Shown here: positions 53,942 to 63,367 of the stretch, piece after piece
How positions within the stretch are numbered: position 1 is the stretch's first letter
How the letters are laid out: each line of letters starts with the position of its first letter
Source of the DNA: a virus
Virus record (IMG/VR): IMGVR_UViG_3300022725_000034
Coordinates: 1 to 64,000 of that record
Reading direction: 5' to 3' (one strand)
Length of the DNA stretch: 64,000 bases
Notes under the pieces: generated by a model
The model's database searches: none
Seen by the model: the letters and a program-made list of their open reading frames with translations, nothing else
What the model was told of the DNA's origin: nothing
Translations under genes and position numbers: made by a program

Positions 53942-54706
53942 ATGGCATTGAAGATCAACCAATCCAAGCCCAAAATGCAGATCAACCTGTACCTGCTGAC
54001 TTCAGCCGGCGGGGCCAGTCAGGCGGTACTGTCCAACTGTCCGGCCCATGCCGTTTACGATGGCACCAACATCACCTTTGACTTTGCCGGCGAGGAGATC
54101 ATCGTTGGCCCGATCAAGGACATTAACTACTTCCTTGAGAACGTGTCGAAGGGGGAGGCTGGGTCGATCAAGTTGTGTCAGTCCATCTGTGAACAGCTTG
54201 AAACCCACCTGAAGGATAGTGGCTTGGCCAACTCGTTTGAGCAAACCACCCCGCAGGCCCAAATGCCGGCCTACGAGGGCAACACGACTGTCAATGGCCT
54301 GCAGCCACGGCACAAGTCCCCGGCGGAAATCAGTGCTACCGATCACCCGGCGCTGGCCCTGTACGATTACGTGCCCGGTACCAGCGAGACCAATTATCGG
54401 GCGATTGGCCGGACCATGTGCTTCCTGTTTTCGGTGAAACTGAGCAACGAGAAAAGCGGATCTATCCGGGTGGAGGCCCTGCCGGAGTATGATATTGACT
54501 CGACCGGCAAGGAGCGTCTGGATGCCCTCGGGTTCTCAATCAAAAATGGTGTCAACAGTGCCGGTAAGCACTGTCAGTATGCAACGCTGCATGGCGGGCT
54601 CGGACCTGATGACATGGCCAACATGTTCGACCTGATTGGAGCCCTCCTTGCCCGGTTCAACATGCGCCTGCCAGTCGGGGTGACTCTGGAGGATCTGCAG
54701 CCATGA
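53942..54706 (+). CDS. Hypothetical protein with MALxI start (254 aa)
   Basis: Starts MALKI. The first 90 residues are beta-rich, then a linker and a second alpha/beta domain (GRTMCFLFSVKLSNEKSGSI; GLGPDDMANMFDLIGALLAR). First gene of the polymerase operon; 4-nt overlap with the next. Function unknown. Confidence 0.55.
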   Translation: MALKINQSKPKMQINLYLLTSAGGASQAVLSNCPAHAVYDGTNITFDFAGEEIIVGPIKDINYFLENVSKGEAGSIKLCQSICEQLETHLKDSGLANSFEQTTPQAQMPAYEGNTTVNGLQPRHKSPAEISATDHPALALYDYVPGTSETNYRAIGRTMCFLFSVKLSNEKSGSIRVEALPEYDIDSTGKERLDALGFSIKNGVNSAGKHCQYATLHGGLGPDDMANMFDLIGALLARFNMRLPVGVTLEDLQP

Positions 54707-54906
54707 AAAACCTGACTCTCGACGCCACCCGATACCAGAAGGTGAGGGATGGTCACTCTGTCAAGCTGGGTCGATTGATCCCCGGCCTTGGCACTGACTC
54801 TATCGAATGGTCCCCGGTGGAGGTGCAACCTGACTGCGTTATCTGTGAGGGACGTTATGCCGGGGCGGTTGTGGTTAAGGTTCGGATGCGAGGTGAGCCG
54901 AAATGA
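54703..54906 (+). CDS. Small hypothetical protein (67 aa)
   Basis: ATGA overlaps on both sides. Basic beta-rich protein (LDATRYQKVRDGHSVKLGRL). Function unknown. Confidence 0.5.
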   Translation: MKNLTLDATRYQKVRDGHSVKLGRLIPGLGTDSIEWSPVEVQPDCVICEGRYAGAVVVKVRMRGEPK

Positions 54907-55325
54907 AGCTGACCAATAGACAGGCAGAATTGATCAACGCTCTCCTCGGGGTGAAGGTGACTCACTCGAAGAACGGACACTCGCAGATCCACCCGAGAAA
55001 GCTGGCCGGTGTAGCTGGACGACTCGGACTGAAGCTGGAGAAGGCTTCTATGGTTCGATCTTCTACCGGTGGAGTGATTGTCAATTTTCGGATTGGCGAG
55101 GACTTGGGGTTGTCGGTGGAGATTGCCAGCGATCAACACGTAAGGCTTTTCCTTGGAAGTCTGGTCCTACTGTTATCGGCAGGGCCGGATTCCGAGAATT
55201 TGAAATCAATTTCAAACCAGTACTACGAGGTCATTGATGGGAAAATTATACATAGTCGCAAAAGGGAATCAGCAGCACATGGAGCACTCGGTTGGGGTGG
55301 CCCTGAGGAGGTTCCAAGCGACTGA
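54903..55325 (+). CDS. Hypothetical protein overlapping the polymerase start
   Basis: A 140-residue protein overlapping the polymerase gene by 89 nt in another frame. Contains a basic HTH-like start (TNRQAELINALLGVKVTHSK). A one-mismatch palindrome lies at 55201. The last third may be non-essential tail given the overlap. Function unknown. Confidence 0.5.
   Translation: MKLTNRQAELINALLGVKVTHSKNGHSQIHPRKLAGVAGRLGLKLEKASMVRSSTGGVIVNFRIGEDLGLSVEIASDQHVRLFLGSLVLLLSAGPDSENLKSISNQYYEVIDGKIIHSRKRESAAHGALGWGGPEEVPSD
55201..55214. repeat. Near-copy of the palindrome before the polymerase start
   Basis: TGAAATCAATTTCA, one mismatch, 23 bp before ATG 55237. Confidence 0.45.
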
Positions 55326-58300
55326 CGTTGTACTGTGGAAATTCATCGAAGCCCAACCCTCATTCCCCCAGCTACAGGCTGGGGATGTTGCTTTGTGCAT
55401 GGGCAAAGCGGTTTATAAGTTTCTCGCCTCTCACTCCATAGTCCCGAAGAACAAGAGTCACGCCAGCAACCGCATGAAGATGATTCCGTGCGGAGAAGGC
55501 AACCTGATTTTCACCTTTGACCCGTATGAGGGATGGAACGATTACGCCCGCCGAGTCGATATCATGACGGACGCGACCTTGGCCCTGAGAGTTCAGCGAA
55601 CGGGGAGCTTGAAGGTTCAGTACGGGGAGTATCAGTTCGTTGAGCATTATGGCCACATTGTTGACCGGATCAAAGACTGCCCCAACGATCAGTTTGTGGA
55701 TATCTCACTGGATCTTGAAACGGTGGGGCTGGACGAATGGGATCCGGAGAAGTGGATCGTCAGCATATCCCTGACTGTGGATGAAGGGACTGCCGATCTG
55801 GTGTATTTCACCAAGGATTTCCAGCCAGACCGGACCCAACCAGAGGGAATGATACAGCGGACTCTTTGGGAGCAGCTTCAATTCATCCTGAATCACCCGA
55901 GGGTGAAGATCCGTGGCGCAAACCTGAAGTTCGACTGTCGCTGGATCCGGGTGAAGTGGCAGATGCTGGTAACCCGATTCGTGTTCGACTGTATCCTTGC
56001 TGGATCACTGCTTGATGAGAATCGCAGTAATTCCCTGAACATTCTGACCAAGATCTATGAGCCTCAGCTTGGCGGTTACGATGATTGCGTGGCTCCCCAT
56101 GTCCGGGTACTCACCAGTGATCTTCGATGGATTCCAGTCGGAGATGTAGTAGCCGGGGATAAGTTGCTGGGCTTTGATGAGCACTCAGGGTCCGGCAAGG
56201 GTAAGCGCAGAAGGATGAGAATATCCGAGGCTGTCTCCACCAAGAGGATTACCAAGCCGGGGGTGAGGATAACCCTCTCGAATGGCGTGGAGATTGAATG
56301 TAGCTCCGACCATGGTTTCCTTAGCCCGAGAGGGACCAACGGCGGTAGTACCCTTTGGAAGAGAGCTTACCAGTTGAAGGTTGGGGATCGTCTCCTCCAA
56401 GTGTGTTCAGTGAAAGATCCAGCCCAAGACTGGGATGCTGGGTATATCAGCGGACTCTATGATGGGGAGGGGTACGTTTCTTATCAGGGAGGAGGGCTGA
56501 CCTCGGGCATATCCCAACGTCCGGGCAAAGTTTGGGACAAGTACTGTGAAGTGATGGAGGCCCATGGGTTCTCTGGCTTCTATGCTGGGCAGAAGAACAC
56601 GGACGGGGTTATGACCAGTAAGCACTCAGGAGCCCAAACTTTGGAAATCCTGCAGGTGTTCCGACCCCGGCGACTCCTTGAAAAAGAATGCTTCGATGGG
56701 AAGTGCATCCCCTCGGGAACAGAAAAGGTCTGGATAACCGATATTAAGCAGATTGGTGATATCGAGGTGGTCAGTCTGGAAACCAGCACCCACACCTTTG
56801 TTGCGGAAGGGATTGCCTCGCACAATTCGTTCAACCTGAAGTATGACAAGAGCCGGATGGATCTGGTGCCAAAGGAAGACATGTTGGGCTATGCCGGTGG
56901 CGATACCGATGCCTGCCAGCGAGTCTCCACCAAAGTCAGGAATGACCTCCTGCAGGATAAGCAGCTTTCCCGGTTCTATGTGAAACTGCTTCACCCGGCT
57001 TCCCGAGCCTTCGAGGAAATGGAGTGCGGCGGGGTACTGGTTGACAAGGATCGGTATGAAGATCTCCGGGGTAAGCTGGAGGCCGAGCTTAAACGCTGTC
57101 AGGCGGAAGCCAACGAGATACTGCCGGCACGATTGAAGGCCAAGCACAACTGGGACACATCACTCACAAAGGCAAAGGTGATAACGGACTTCCTGTTCTC
57201 CCCGCTTGGCCTGAATTTGAAGCCTCTTGAGGTCACAGGTAAGACCGGGGCTCCGAGTTCAGCGAAATCCCACATCATGAAGTTCATCGACCACCCGGAC
57301 GTAAAGGAGTTCATGGATGTGTACTCCGATTTTCTGGGGGCAAAGAAAACCCTGTCTACCTACGTCGAGGGGTTCCTGAAGCACCTGCGTAGTGATGGCC
57401 GGTACCACCCCAGTTACATAATGCACAGGTCCGATGATGGCGGTACGAACTGTCTTCCAGCCGATCAGTTGGTTCTTACAGAGCAGGGGTACAAGCCTAT
57501 TGTTGAAGTCAAGGTTGGTGCCAAGGTTCTCAGCCACACAGGGTACTGGTCTGAAGTGACCGACTTTATAAACAACGGCAGAAAGCCAGTTTTCCGAGTC
57601 ATTATGAGTGATGGTAGGAGTATCAGGGCTACCGAGAATCACCCACTTCTAACTGTCAACGGTTGGGCCACTGTAGGAGACCTCAACTCAGGAGACACGG
57701 TTATTGGGTACAGTGGCGAAGAGATCTGGACCCGAGAGGCTATTGAGTCTGAGAAGGCCACGTTCGATGCCTGCACAGTTGTATCTGTAGAGTATTGCGG
57801 AGTAGAGCCGACCTATGACATCACTGTGGAAGGTAGTCATTCCTTTGTTGCGGAGGGTTTGGTGGTTCACAACACGGGTCGATTGTCAGCTAAAGATCCT
57901 GCAATACAGTGCGTCACAGGGGAGACCATTGTGTGGGCCCCTGATGGACTTCATCGGATAGACAGTCTGGTTGATGGTGTGGGGTTCATCGAAAAGAAAA
58001 TAGACCTGATCACGGAGTCAGGAGTTGAGGAGACATCGTACACCTTCAAGAAGTGGGCGGATGCTTTAGTTAGGGTGACTCTCAGGAACGGTATCCAGTT
58101 CAGATGCACACCAGACCACCCGTTCCGAGTAGCCACGGGGGAGATGGTACAGGCTAAAGACCTGACCCCGGGCCAACAGGTGAAGAACCAAACCCACCTT
58201 CCAGATTTCTCTCGGGAGACCGAACTTCCCACTGCCGGGTATATCGACCGGGACAAGATTAAGGATCTGACCCTGCCCGAGAAGATGACCGGGGATCTGG

Positions 58301-59838
58301 CGTGGCTCATTGGCTTCTGGCTGGGTGAGGGCTCTATCTGTAAAAGACTGGGCCTGATTGTTACTGCCACCTCGAAGCCTATGTATCAGAACAGAGTTGC
58401 AAGCACATTTGAGTCCTTCGGGTTAAATCCGGGGACAAGACCAGACCGAGTGTACGTTTACTCCAACGCCTTCTACCGGTGGTGGACTGAGGTTCTTGGG
58501 CTGGGGGAGAAGTCTTACGCCCACACCAAAACCGTGCCTGAGTTTATGATGTCCGACAAACATCTCAAGAGCCTTATTCGAGGGCTGATGGATGCCGATG
58601 GGAGTGTCCATATTGCGAAGAGTGGTCACCGAGGCAAACGCCTTGTCCTGTCCTTCAGCAGCAACAGCCGATACCTGATCGAGCAAGTACAGCAGGCGGT
58701 ACTGGCTTTCGGGTTCGGGGCCGGCAGTGTCGGAGTGGATAAGCGGACTGAAAACTACCTACTGCAGTGGTCTACAAAGCAAGCCCTACCGCTTCTGAAT
58801 TTCCTTGAGATAGAGCATGACTTCGAGGGGGATGTTCGATCAGGGGGACGATCACCGTCTCTGGGGTATCAGGTGAAATCGGTGGTTCCATGTGAAGGGG
58901 ATTACGTCTATGATGTGACTGTTCCCGGCTCCCACACCTTCACCCCGAATGGGGTTGTAACCTCAAACACCGTTCCGAAACACACCAAATGGGCGAAGGC
59001 TTTGCGGGCCTGCTACATAGCCCCTCCCGGGTACAAGTGTTTCGAGGTGGACTTCTCTCAGGGTGAACTCCGGATCGCTGCTTGTGTGGCCAATGAGCCC
59101 ACGATGATCAAGTATTACCTTCAGGGTATGGACCTTCACCTAGTAGCAGCTTGCAACGCTATGGGGATCAGCATTGAAGAGGTCCTGCAAATGAAGGGGA
59201 CTGACAATGTGATTCTGGATAGTCACGGGGTTCCCCAGACTTTCAAGTCGATTCGTCAAAACGGAAAGGCGGCTAACTTCGGACTGATCTATGGCATGAG
59301 TGCCGATGGCTATCAGATCTATGCGGAGGATAGTTACGGTGTGAAGCTGACTTCTGCTCAGTGTCATGCTCAGCGAAACGCCTTCTTTGATCTCTATTCA
59401 AGACTCGGACCTTGGCACGATAGCTACAAGGGGCTGGCCAGACAGCAGGGATTCATCCGGTCACCGTTGGGACGGGTACGCCACCTGCCTCTTATCAGAC
59501 ACCCCTCCTCTGAGATACGATCCAAGGAAGAGCGGAGGGCCATCAACGCCCCGGTTCAGTCAACCCTGTCGGACCTCACCCAGTATTCTCTGGTCAAGTT
59601 TCAGGAGTACTACGGATTCGGGACTACCAACCCGGAAGTACAATTCGCTATGATGACCCATGACTCCCTGTCTGGTTATGTCCGGGAAGATAAGGCTGAG
59701 GAGTGGCTTGGCAAGCTGGTTGAGCTGATGTCCAACCTTCCACTGGAGCAGGAGTTCGGCTGGAGACCTCAAGTGCCGTTTGTAGCAGAAGCTGAATTGG
59801 GCGACGATATGGCTACACTTGAAGAGATCGAAGTCTGA
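55237..59838 (+). CDS. polA: Family A DNA polymerase with three inteins
   Basis: A 1533-residue precursor from ATG 55237; three inteins (247, 141 and 353 aa) leave a 792-residue enzyme. The 3'-5' exonuclease keeps SLDLETVG (Exo I), GANLKFDCRW (Exo II) and YAGGDTDAC (Exo III). In the polymerase domain, TGRLS, motif A FEVDFSQGELRIA, motif B RQNGKAANFGLIYG (Phe at the 762-equivalent position) and motif C THDSL are present; motif C has Ser where most family members have Glu. No 5'-3' exonuclease domain. It would copy the genome with the phage DnaB and primase. Intein 1 sits in the exonuclease domain; inteins 2 and 3 flank a 12-residue extein piece. The stop codon is part of the palindrome at 59836. 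Confidence 0.93.
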   Translation: MGKLYIVAKGNQQHMEHSVGVALRRFQATDVVLWKFIEAQPSFPQLQAGDVALCMGKAVYKFLASHSIVPKNKSHASNRMKMIPCGEGNLIFTFDPYEGWNDYARRVDIMTDATLALRVQRTGSLKVQYGEYQFVEHYGHIVDRIKDCPNDQFVDISLDLETVGLDEWDPEKWIVSISLTVDEGTADLVYFTKDFQPDRTQPEGMIQRTLWEQLQFILNHPRVKIRGANLKFDCRWIRVKWQMLVTRFVFDCILAGSLLDENRSNSLNILTKIYEPQLGGYDDCVAPHVRVLTSDLRWIPVGDVVAGDKLLGFDEHSGSGKGKRRRMRISEAVSTKRITKPGVRITLSNGVEIECSSDHGFLSPRGTNGGSTLWKRAYQLKVGDRLLQVCSVKDPAQDWDAGYISGLYDGEGYVSYQGGGLTSGISQRPGKVWDKYCEVMEAHGFSGFYAGQKNTDGVMTSKHSGAQTLEILQVFRPRRLLEKECFDGKCIPSGTEKVWITDIKQIGDIEVVSLETSTHTFVAEGIASHNSFNLKYDKSRMDLVPKEDMLGYAGGDTDACQRVSTKVRNDLLQDKQLSRFYVKLLHPASRAFEEMECGGVLVDKDRYEDLRGKLEAELKRCQAEANEILPARLKAKHNWDTSLTKAKVITDFLFSPLGLNLKPLEVTGKTGAPSSAKSHIMKFIDHPDVKEFMDVYSDFLGAKKTLSTYVEGFLKHLRSDGRYHPSYIMHRSDDGGTNCLPADQLVLTEQGYKPIVEVKVGAKVLSHTGYWSEVTDFINNGRKPVFRVIMSDGRSIRATENHPLLTVNGWATVGDLNSGDTVIGYSGEEIWTREAIESEKATFDACTVVSVEYCGVEPTYDITVEGSHSFVAEGLVVHNTGRLSAKDPAIQCVTGETIVWAPDGLHRIDSLVDGVGFIEKKIDLITESGVEETSYTFKKWADALVRVTLRNGIQFRCTPDHPFRVATGEMVQAKDLTPGQQVKNQTHLPDFSRETELPTAGYIDRDKIKDLTLPEKMTGDLAWLIGFWLGEGSICKRLGLIVTATSKPMYQNRVASTFESFGLNPGTRPDRVYVYSNAFYRWWTEVLGLGEKSYAHTKTVPEFMMSDKHLKSLIRGLMDADGSVHIAKSGHRGKRLVLSFSSNSRYLIEQVQQAVLAFGFGAGSVGVDKRTENYLLQWSTKQALPLLNFLEIEHDFEGDVRSGGRSPSLGYQVKSVVPCEGDYVYDVTVPGSHTFTPNGVVTSNTVPKHTKWAKALRACYIAPPGYKCFEVDFSQGELRIAACVANEPTMIKYYLQGMDLHLVAACNAMGISIEEVLQMKGTDNVILDSHGVPQTFKSIRQNGKAANFGLIYGMSADGYQIYAEDSYGVKLTSAQCHAQRNAFFDLYSRLGPWHDSYKGLARQQGFIRSPLGRVRHLPLIRHPSSEIRSKEERRAINAPVQSTLSDLTQYSLVKFQEYYGFGTTNPEVQFAMMTHDSLSGYVREDKAEEWLGKLVELMSNLPLEQEFGWRPQVPFVAEAELGDDMATLEEIEV
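56086..56826 (+). other. Intein 1 of DNA polymerase (247 aa)
   Basis: Begins CVAPHVRVLTSDLRWIPVGD after GYDD, ends IASHN before Ser+1 (SFNLKYD). Block B SSDHGFLSP. One LAGLIDADG-like motif (YISGLYDGEG) is visible and a second is not, so the endonuclease may be decayed. Confidence 0.88.
57451..57873 (+). other. Intein 2 of DNA polymerase, mini-intein (141 aa)
   Basis: Begins CLPADQLVLTEQGYKPIVEV after DGGTN, ends LVVHN before Thr+1 (TGRLS). Block B ATENHPLLTV. No endonuclease domain: a compact splicing-only intein, so it cannot home by itself. Confidence 0.9.
57910..58968 (+). other. Intein 3 of DNA polymerase (353 aa, LAGLIDADG type)
   Basis: Begins CVTGETIVWAPDGLHRIDSL after DPAIQ, ends VVTSN before Thr+1 (TVPKHTK). 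Two LAGLIDADG motifs (LIGFWLGEG and LIRGLMDADG). The penultimate residue is Ser instead of His. Confidence 0.9.
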
Positions 59839-59849
59839 AATTAATTTCA
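59836..59849. repeat. Palindrome copy between polymerase and portal genes
   Basis: Exact TGAAATTAATTTCA; its TGA is the polymerase stop. Confidence 0.7.
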
Positions 59850-59865
59850 AAAGAGAGGATCGAAC

Positions 59866-61626
59866 ATGGCGTCCAACGATCAGGCCAACGATGAGGCCAA
59901 AGTGATGCTTGGAGGCACGGTGACCAAAATTGAGGGTGAGCGTCCTGACTCGGATGCGGCCCTTCTTGGCACCAATGCCCTTGAGGTCGATGATGAGTTT
60001 GTAGCCCTGTATGAGGGGGCCAATGGCGAGGGGACCGTTCTGGCTCCTCCCTATAATCCAAAGCAACTGAAGAAACTGGTAGAGCAGAACAACACGCTTG
60101 GCCAGTGCGTTGATGCGTATGAATCCAGTATCGATGGCACCGGGTTCCTCTTGCAACCGAAAGACGGGACAGAATCAGACGACTCTCAGAAAGACGAGAT
60201 CGCCGGCATCATGGAGTTCTTTGATGAGCCTTACCCGGGAGAGTCATTCCTGAGCCAACGGAAGGGACTTCGCCGGGATCTTGAGTCCACTGGCGTTGCC
60301 TACCTTGAGGTTATCCGGAATCCTCAGAAGGAGATCGTGTTCACCCGCCGAATGGAATCCGAGTACGTTCGCAAGATGCGTCTCGGACAGGCTGTACCTA
60401 CGACCTTGACCTTGCGCCGTAACGGGACTGAGAAGTCTGTCCGCACTACCGTTCGGTATCGCCGGTACATTCAGAAGGTGGGTAATGTGACCACCTACTT
60501 CAAAGAGTTTGGCTGTGAGTTGGACCTGAATAAGCGAACTGGTGAGTGGGCTGAATCTGGTAAGCAACTCCCGTACAACCAGAGGGCCAGTGAGATCATC
60601 GAGTTCGGGGTGAACGAAAGTGTTGGCACGGCTTACCATGTGCCTCGCTGGATCAACCAGCTCCCTTCTGTTCTGGGCTCTCGTCAGGCGGAAGAGTTCA
60701 ACTTGGATTTCTTCTATGCTGGGGGTATGCCGCCTGCCTTGATTATGATCTCAGGCGGGTCCATGCATAGTGACACGAGGAAAGCCCTTGAGGCTCACTT
60801 CCACGGAAAGAAGAATCAGTCCCGGGCTGCTATTGTCGAACTGTTCTCTACTGGGGGATCTCTCGACAAGGACTCTGTTCCGAGCGTCAAGGTGGAGCGT
60901 TTTGGCTCTGAGCAACAGAAAGACTCCATGTTCGAGAACTATGACATGCGCTGCGAGGAGCGGGTTCGCCGGGGGTTCCGCCTTCCTCCTCTTTTTGCGG
61001 GGAAAGCTGATGCTTACAACTATGCTACAGCGGTAATCTCCTACGTGGTGGCAGAGCAGCAGGTCTTTGCACCGGAGCGGATTGAGTTTGATCAGACCAT
61101 CAATAACACCCTGATGCGGGAGATTGCCCCGGGCTACGAGTTCAAGTCTAAAGGCCTGACCTTGAAAGACATCCAGACCCAGATGAAAGCCATCGGTATT
61201 GCGGCTGATAAAGGGGTCATCAGCGGGGGTCAACTGGTCACCTCTCTTAACGAGACGGCAGGCACCAATCTTAATGTCCATGAGGATATTGAGGATCAGC
61301 CTTTGGCCCAATCGAGGCCTGCTTCTCAGACCACTCCGGCTGAGGGAGAGGGTGACGACGAGGGTGACACTGCTACCAAGTCCGAAGGCACTGATGTCGA
61401 TCTCCCTCGGCTTGTCCGGGACTGGTCAAACTACATGACCGGGTATCGTGATTTTGAGCTGTATGAGGTCGCTGAAATGGAATCGACCCTGAAGTCTCTG
61501 TCTGGCAAGGACAAGGACATGTTCGAGTCGGCTCTTGCGGCAAGCATGATGGATCTGGACTACGACCCAGAGGGTATGTCTGAACTGATCGGATGCCTCT
61601 GTAGTGGAGGTACTCATGCCCATTAG
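59866..61626 (+). CDS. Portal protein
   Basis: A 586-residue protein; AGAGAGGATC precedes ATG 59866. The central region (VALYEGANGEG; LRRDLESTGVAYLEVIRN; IIEFGVNESVGTAYHVPRWI; LPPLFAGKADAYNYATAV) matches the PBSX/SPP1-like phage portal family. The C-terminus is acidic and disordered. It forms the ring through which TerL packages DNA. It is followed by the MuF-like gene as in many siphoviruses. No phage promoter directly precedes it. Confidence 0.85.
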   Translation: MASNDQANDEAKVMLGGTVTKIEGERPDSDAALLGTNALEVDDEFVALYEGANGEGTVLAPPYNPKQLKKLVEQNNTLGQCVDAYESSIDGTGFLLQPKDGTESDDSQKDEIAGIMEFFDEPYPGESFLSQRKGLRRDLESTGVAYLEVIRNPQKEIVFTRRMESEYVRKMRLGQAVPTTLTLRRNGTEKSVRTTVRYRRYIQKVGNVTTYFKEFGCELDLNKRTGEWAESGKQLPYNQRASEIIEFGVNESVGTAYHVPRWINQLPSVLGSRQAEEFNLDFFYAGGMPPALIMISGGSMHSDTRKALEAHFHGKKNQSRAAIVELFSTGGSLDKDSVPSVKVERFGSEQQKDSMFENYDMRCEERVRRGFRLPPLFAGKADAYNYATAVISYVVAEQQVFAPERIEFDQTINNTLMREIAPGYEFKSKGLTLKDIQTQMKAIGIAADKGVISGGQLVTSLNETAGTNLNVHEDIEDQPLAQSRPASQTTPAEGEGDDEGDTATKSEGTDVDLPRLVRDWSNYMTGYRDFELYEVAEMESTLKSLSGKDKDMFESALAASMMDLDYDPEGMSELIGCLCSGGTHAH

Positions 61627-62914
61627 TAACGAGGCTTTCATTGACATCGAGAACGCACTGTCAAAGAAGCTTCGCCGGGGTTGGAGGGGCAAGGTAGAGA
61701 CTGTCCTACGGGATGTGGAGACGGCTCTGAGGAAAGGGAACTTCGCCCAAGCCCATTCTGCACTGGATAATCTGGATCTGTCGGATCTGGTGGATAAAGC
61801 GGAGGCTTATCTGAAGACCATGTTCAGGGCCTCTTACCTGTTCGGGGTTTCCGGAGTTGGAGATCCTAAGCAGGCGCTGGCCCCGGATGATGAGGTGATG
61901 CCGATTATCGAGGCGGCAGTGCGGCAACTCAGGAGCATGGTCCGGGCTACCGTTGAAGACTCTGTTCGGGATATCGGGAAGGGACTGATTGCTGAGGCTG
62001 AGATCGAGCAGTCCGCTGTTAAGTCTGATGGTAAGTCGAAGGTGACAAAGGCCGCTGTCTCCATGGACACCATCGAAGCTTTTAATCGGAAGATGCGTCA
62101 GGAGGGTGATGCGAGGATCGCTGCCATCGCTGGACTTCAGAACTCCCGGATTGCGAACTGGGGGTTCACCGTAGAGGCTACCCTTCGTGGCGTCAGCACT
62201 TATGAAGTGAATGAAGTGATGGACTCCCTCACTTGCCCAGTGTGCCGGGAAATGCATGGCCGCACCTTTGAGGTGGAGCACGCCAAGCAGAAGCTGGAGA
62301 GACAGCTATCTGTAGACAACCCTCAGGAGCTGAAGGAAATGGCTCCGTGGCCGAAGCAGACCAAGGATTCTATCGAGGAGTTGAAGAGTCTATCCAAGGA
62401 GGAGATTCAGGACCGGGGTTGGGATACTCCTCCGTATCATCCGGGGTGCCGTGGAGTCCTGAGATACAAATCCAGCTCTACCCGTATCGAAGATCAGGAA
62501 GTCACCCTGAATGAGGTTCTACCCAACACCGAGGCCAGTGTCGCCAGTGCCGTCAAAGCTCTGGACAGGCAGAAGGTAGTGGATGCTCAGGGCAAGGAGT
62601 CTGATGAGGGACGGTACATCGTTCTGCCTTTTGGGGTGGCTACTCCGAAGATGGCGGAAAAGGTGGAGTCTCTGAGGGAAAAGGCTCTTAACGGGGACAC
62701 CTCTATCCAGAATGTCAGGCTTACTCGAATCCAAGGACTTGAGAAGATCGTAGACAAGGACAGGGTAAAGACTATGATCGAGTCAGGATCGACACAACCT
62801 CCTCTTGTAGTGAAGCGTAGTGGGCGCTACTATGTTCTGGACGGGATCGAGGTTTTGGTTGCGGCCAAGCTTGCGGGAAGTGAGACCTCACCTGTCCGGG
62901 TTTACAAGCCATGA
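61616..62914 (+). CDS. MuF-like head morphogenesis protein fused to a ParB-like domain
   Basis: A 432-residue protein; ATG 61616 behind GGAGG (loop between AGT and ACT), overlapping the portal by 11 nt. Residues 190-285 carry the Phage Mu F motif: LTCPVCREMHGRTFEVEH, then PYHPGCRGVLRY. The last 85 residues look like a ParB core (VRLTRIQGLEKIV, VKTMIESG, PPLVVKRSGRYYVLDGIE, VLVAAKLAGSE). MuF proteins act in capsid assembly or are injected. The ParB-type extension is the third such domain in the window. Confidence 0.8.
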   Translation: MPISNEAFIDIENALSKKLRRGWRGKVETVLRDVETALRKGNFAQAHSALDNLDLSDLVDKAEAYLKTMFRASYLFGVSGVGDPKQALAPDDEVMPIIEAAVRQLRSMVRATVEDSVRDIGKGLIAEAEIEQSAVKSDGKSKVTKAAVSMDTIEAFNRKMRQEGDARIAAIAGLQNSRIANWGFTVEATLRGVSTYEVNEVMDSLTCPVCREMHGRTFEVEHAKQKLERQLSVDNPQELKEMAPWPKQTKDSIEELKSLSKEEIQDRGWDTPPYHPGCRGVLRYKSSSTRIEDQEVTLNEVLPNTEASVASAVKALDRQKVVDAQGKESDEGRYIVLPFGVATPKMAEKVESLREKALNGDTSIQNVRLTRIQGLEKIVDKDRVKTMIESGSTQPPLVVKRSGRYYVLDGIEVLVAAKLAGSETSPVRVYKP

Positions 62915-62934
62915 ATCTCATTGTTGCATGTTCC

Positions 62935-62961
62935 AGCCTCGCTTTTGCGGGGCTTTTTTTT
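62935..62961 (+). terminator. Rho-independent terminator
   Basis: Stem AGCCTCGC / GCGGGGCT (one wobble), TTTT loop, then a long T run. Confidence 0.85.
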
Positions 62962-63011
62962 GACATTAATTTCAAAAAGCCCTTTGACAAAACCCCAACT
63001 TTTGGTAGTAT
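62961..63011 (+). promoter_or_regulatory. Palindrome plus phage promoter for 63054-63652
   Basis: TGACATTAATTTCA (62961-62974, partly in the terminator T run), TTGACA (62984-62989), 16-bp spacer, TAGTAT (63006-63011). Confidence 0.85.
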
Positions 63012-63036
63012 ATACATAACGGCAACCGAATATCAC

Positions 63037-63051
63037 GACCTAAGGAGAGTC
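63037..63051 (+). promoter_or_regulatory. Ribosome-binding site in a short hairpin loop
   Basis: GAC / GTC stem (3 bp) around CTAAGGAGA, 2 nt before ATG 63054. Confidence 0.4.
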
Positions 63052-63053
63052 TG

Positions 63054-63356
63054 ATGGAACACGCCAAAGTTACTTCCGCCAAGCAAGAAGTTTCTGAGAT
63101 CCGCCTTGAGATCTATGCCCTCGAAGTTCAGCGCGAAGCCTTCCGAAAAGAGACCCATCATCGCCTGTATCAGGAGGGCCGCACAGTAAACCCACGCCAC
63201 GAGATTGTTCGACTGAACAGCCTGATCCGTAAGCTGAAGCGTCGTCTGGATAATGAGTGGAGGCTGGTGGCTGCGGCGGCCATTATGGAAGCTGAAGAAA
63301 TCGAGTGGGAAGAGTATCGCCGTCAGGTCCAGTCACGTAACACCGCTAAGGCATAA
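63054..63356 (+). CDS. Helical hypothetical protein (100 aa)
   Basis: Strong AAGGAG. Long amphipathic helices with Arg/Glu heptads (VSEIRLEIYALEVQREAF; LNSLIRKLKRRLDNEWRL). Inserted between MuF and protease genes with its own promoter, so it is probably not a core head gene. Function unknown. Confidence 0.55.
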   Translation: MEHAKVTSAKQEVSEIRLEIYALEVQREAFRKETHHRLYQEGRTVNPRHEIVRLNSLIRKLKRRLDNEWRLVAAAAIMEAEEIEWEEYRRQVQSRNTAKA

Positions 63357-63367
63357 GGAGATCTATC

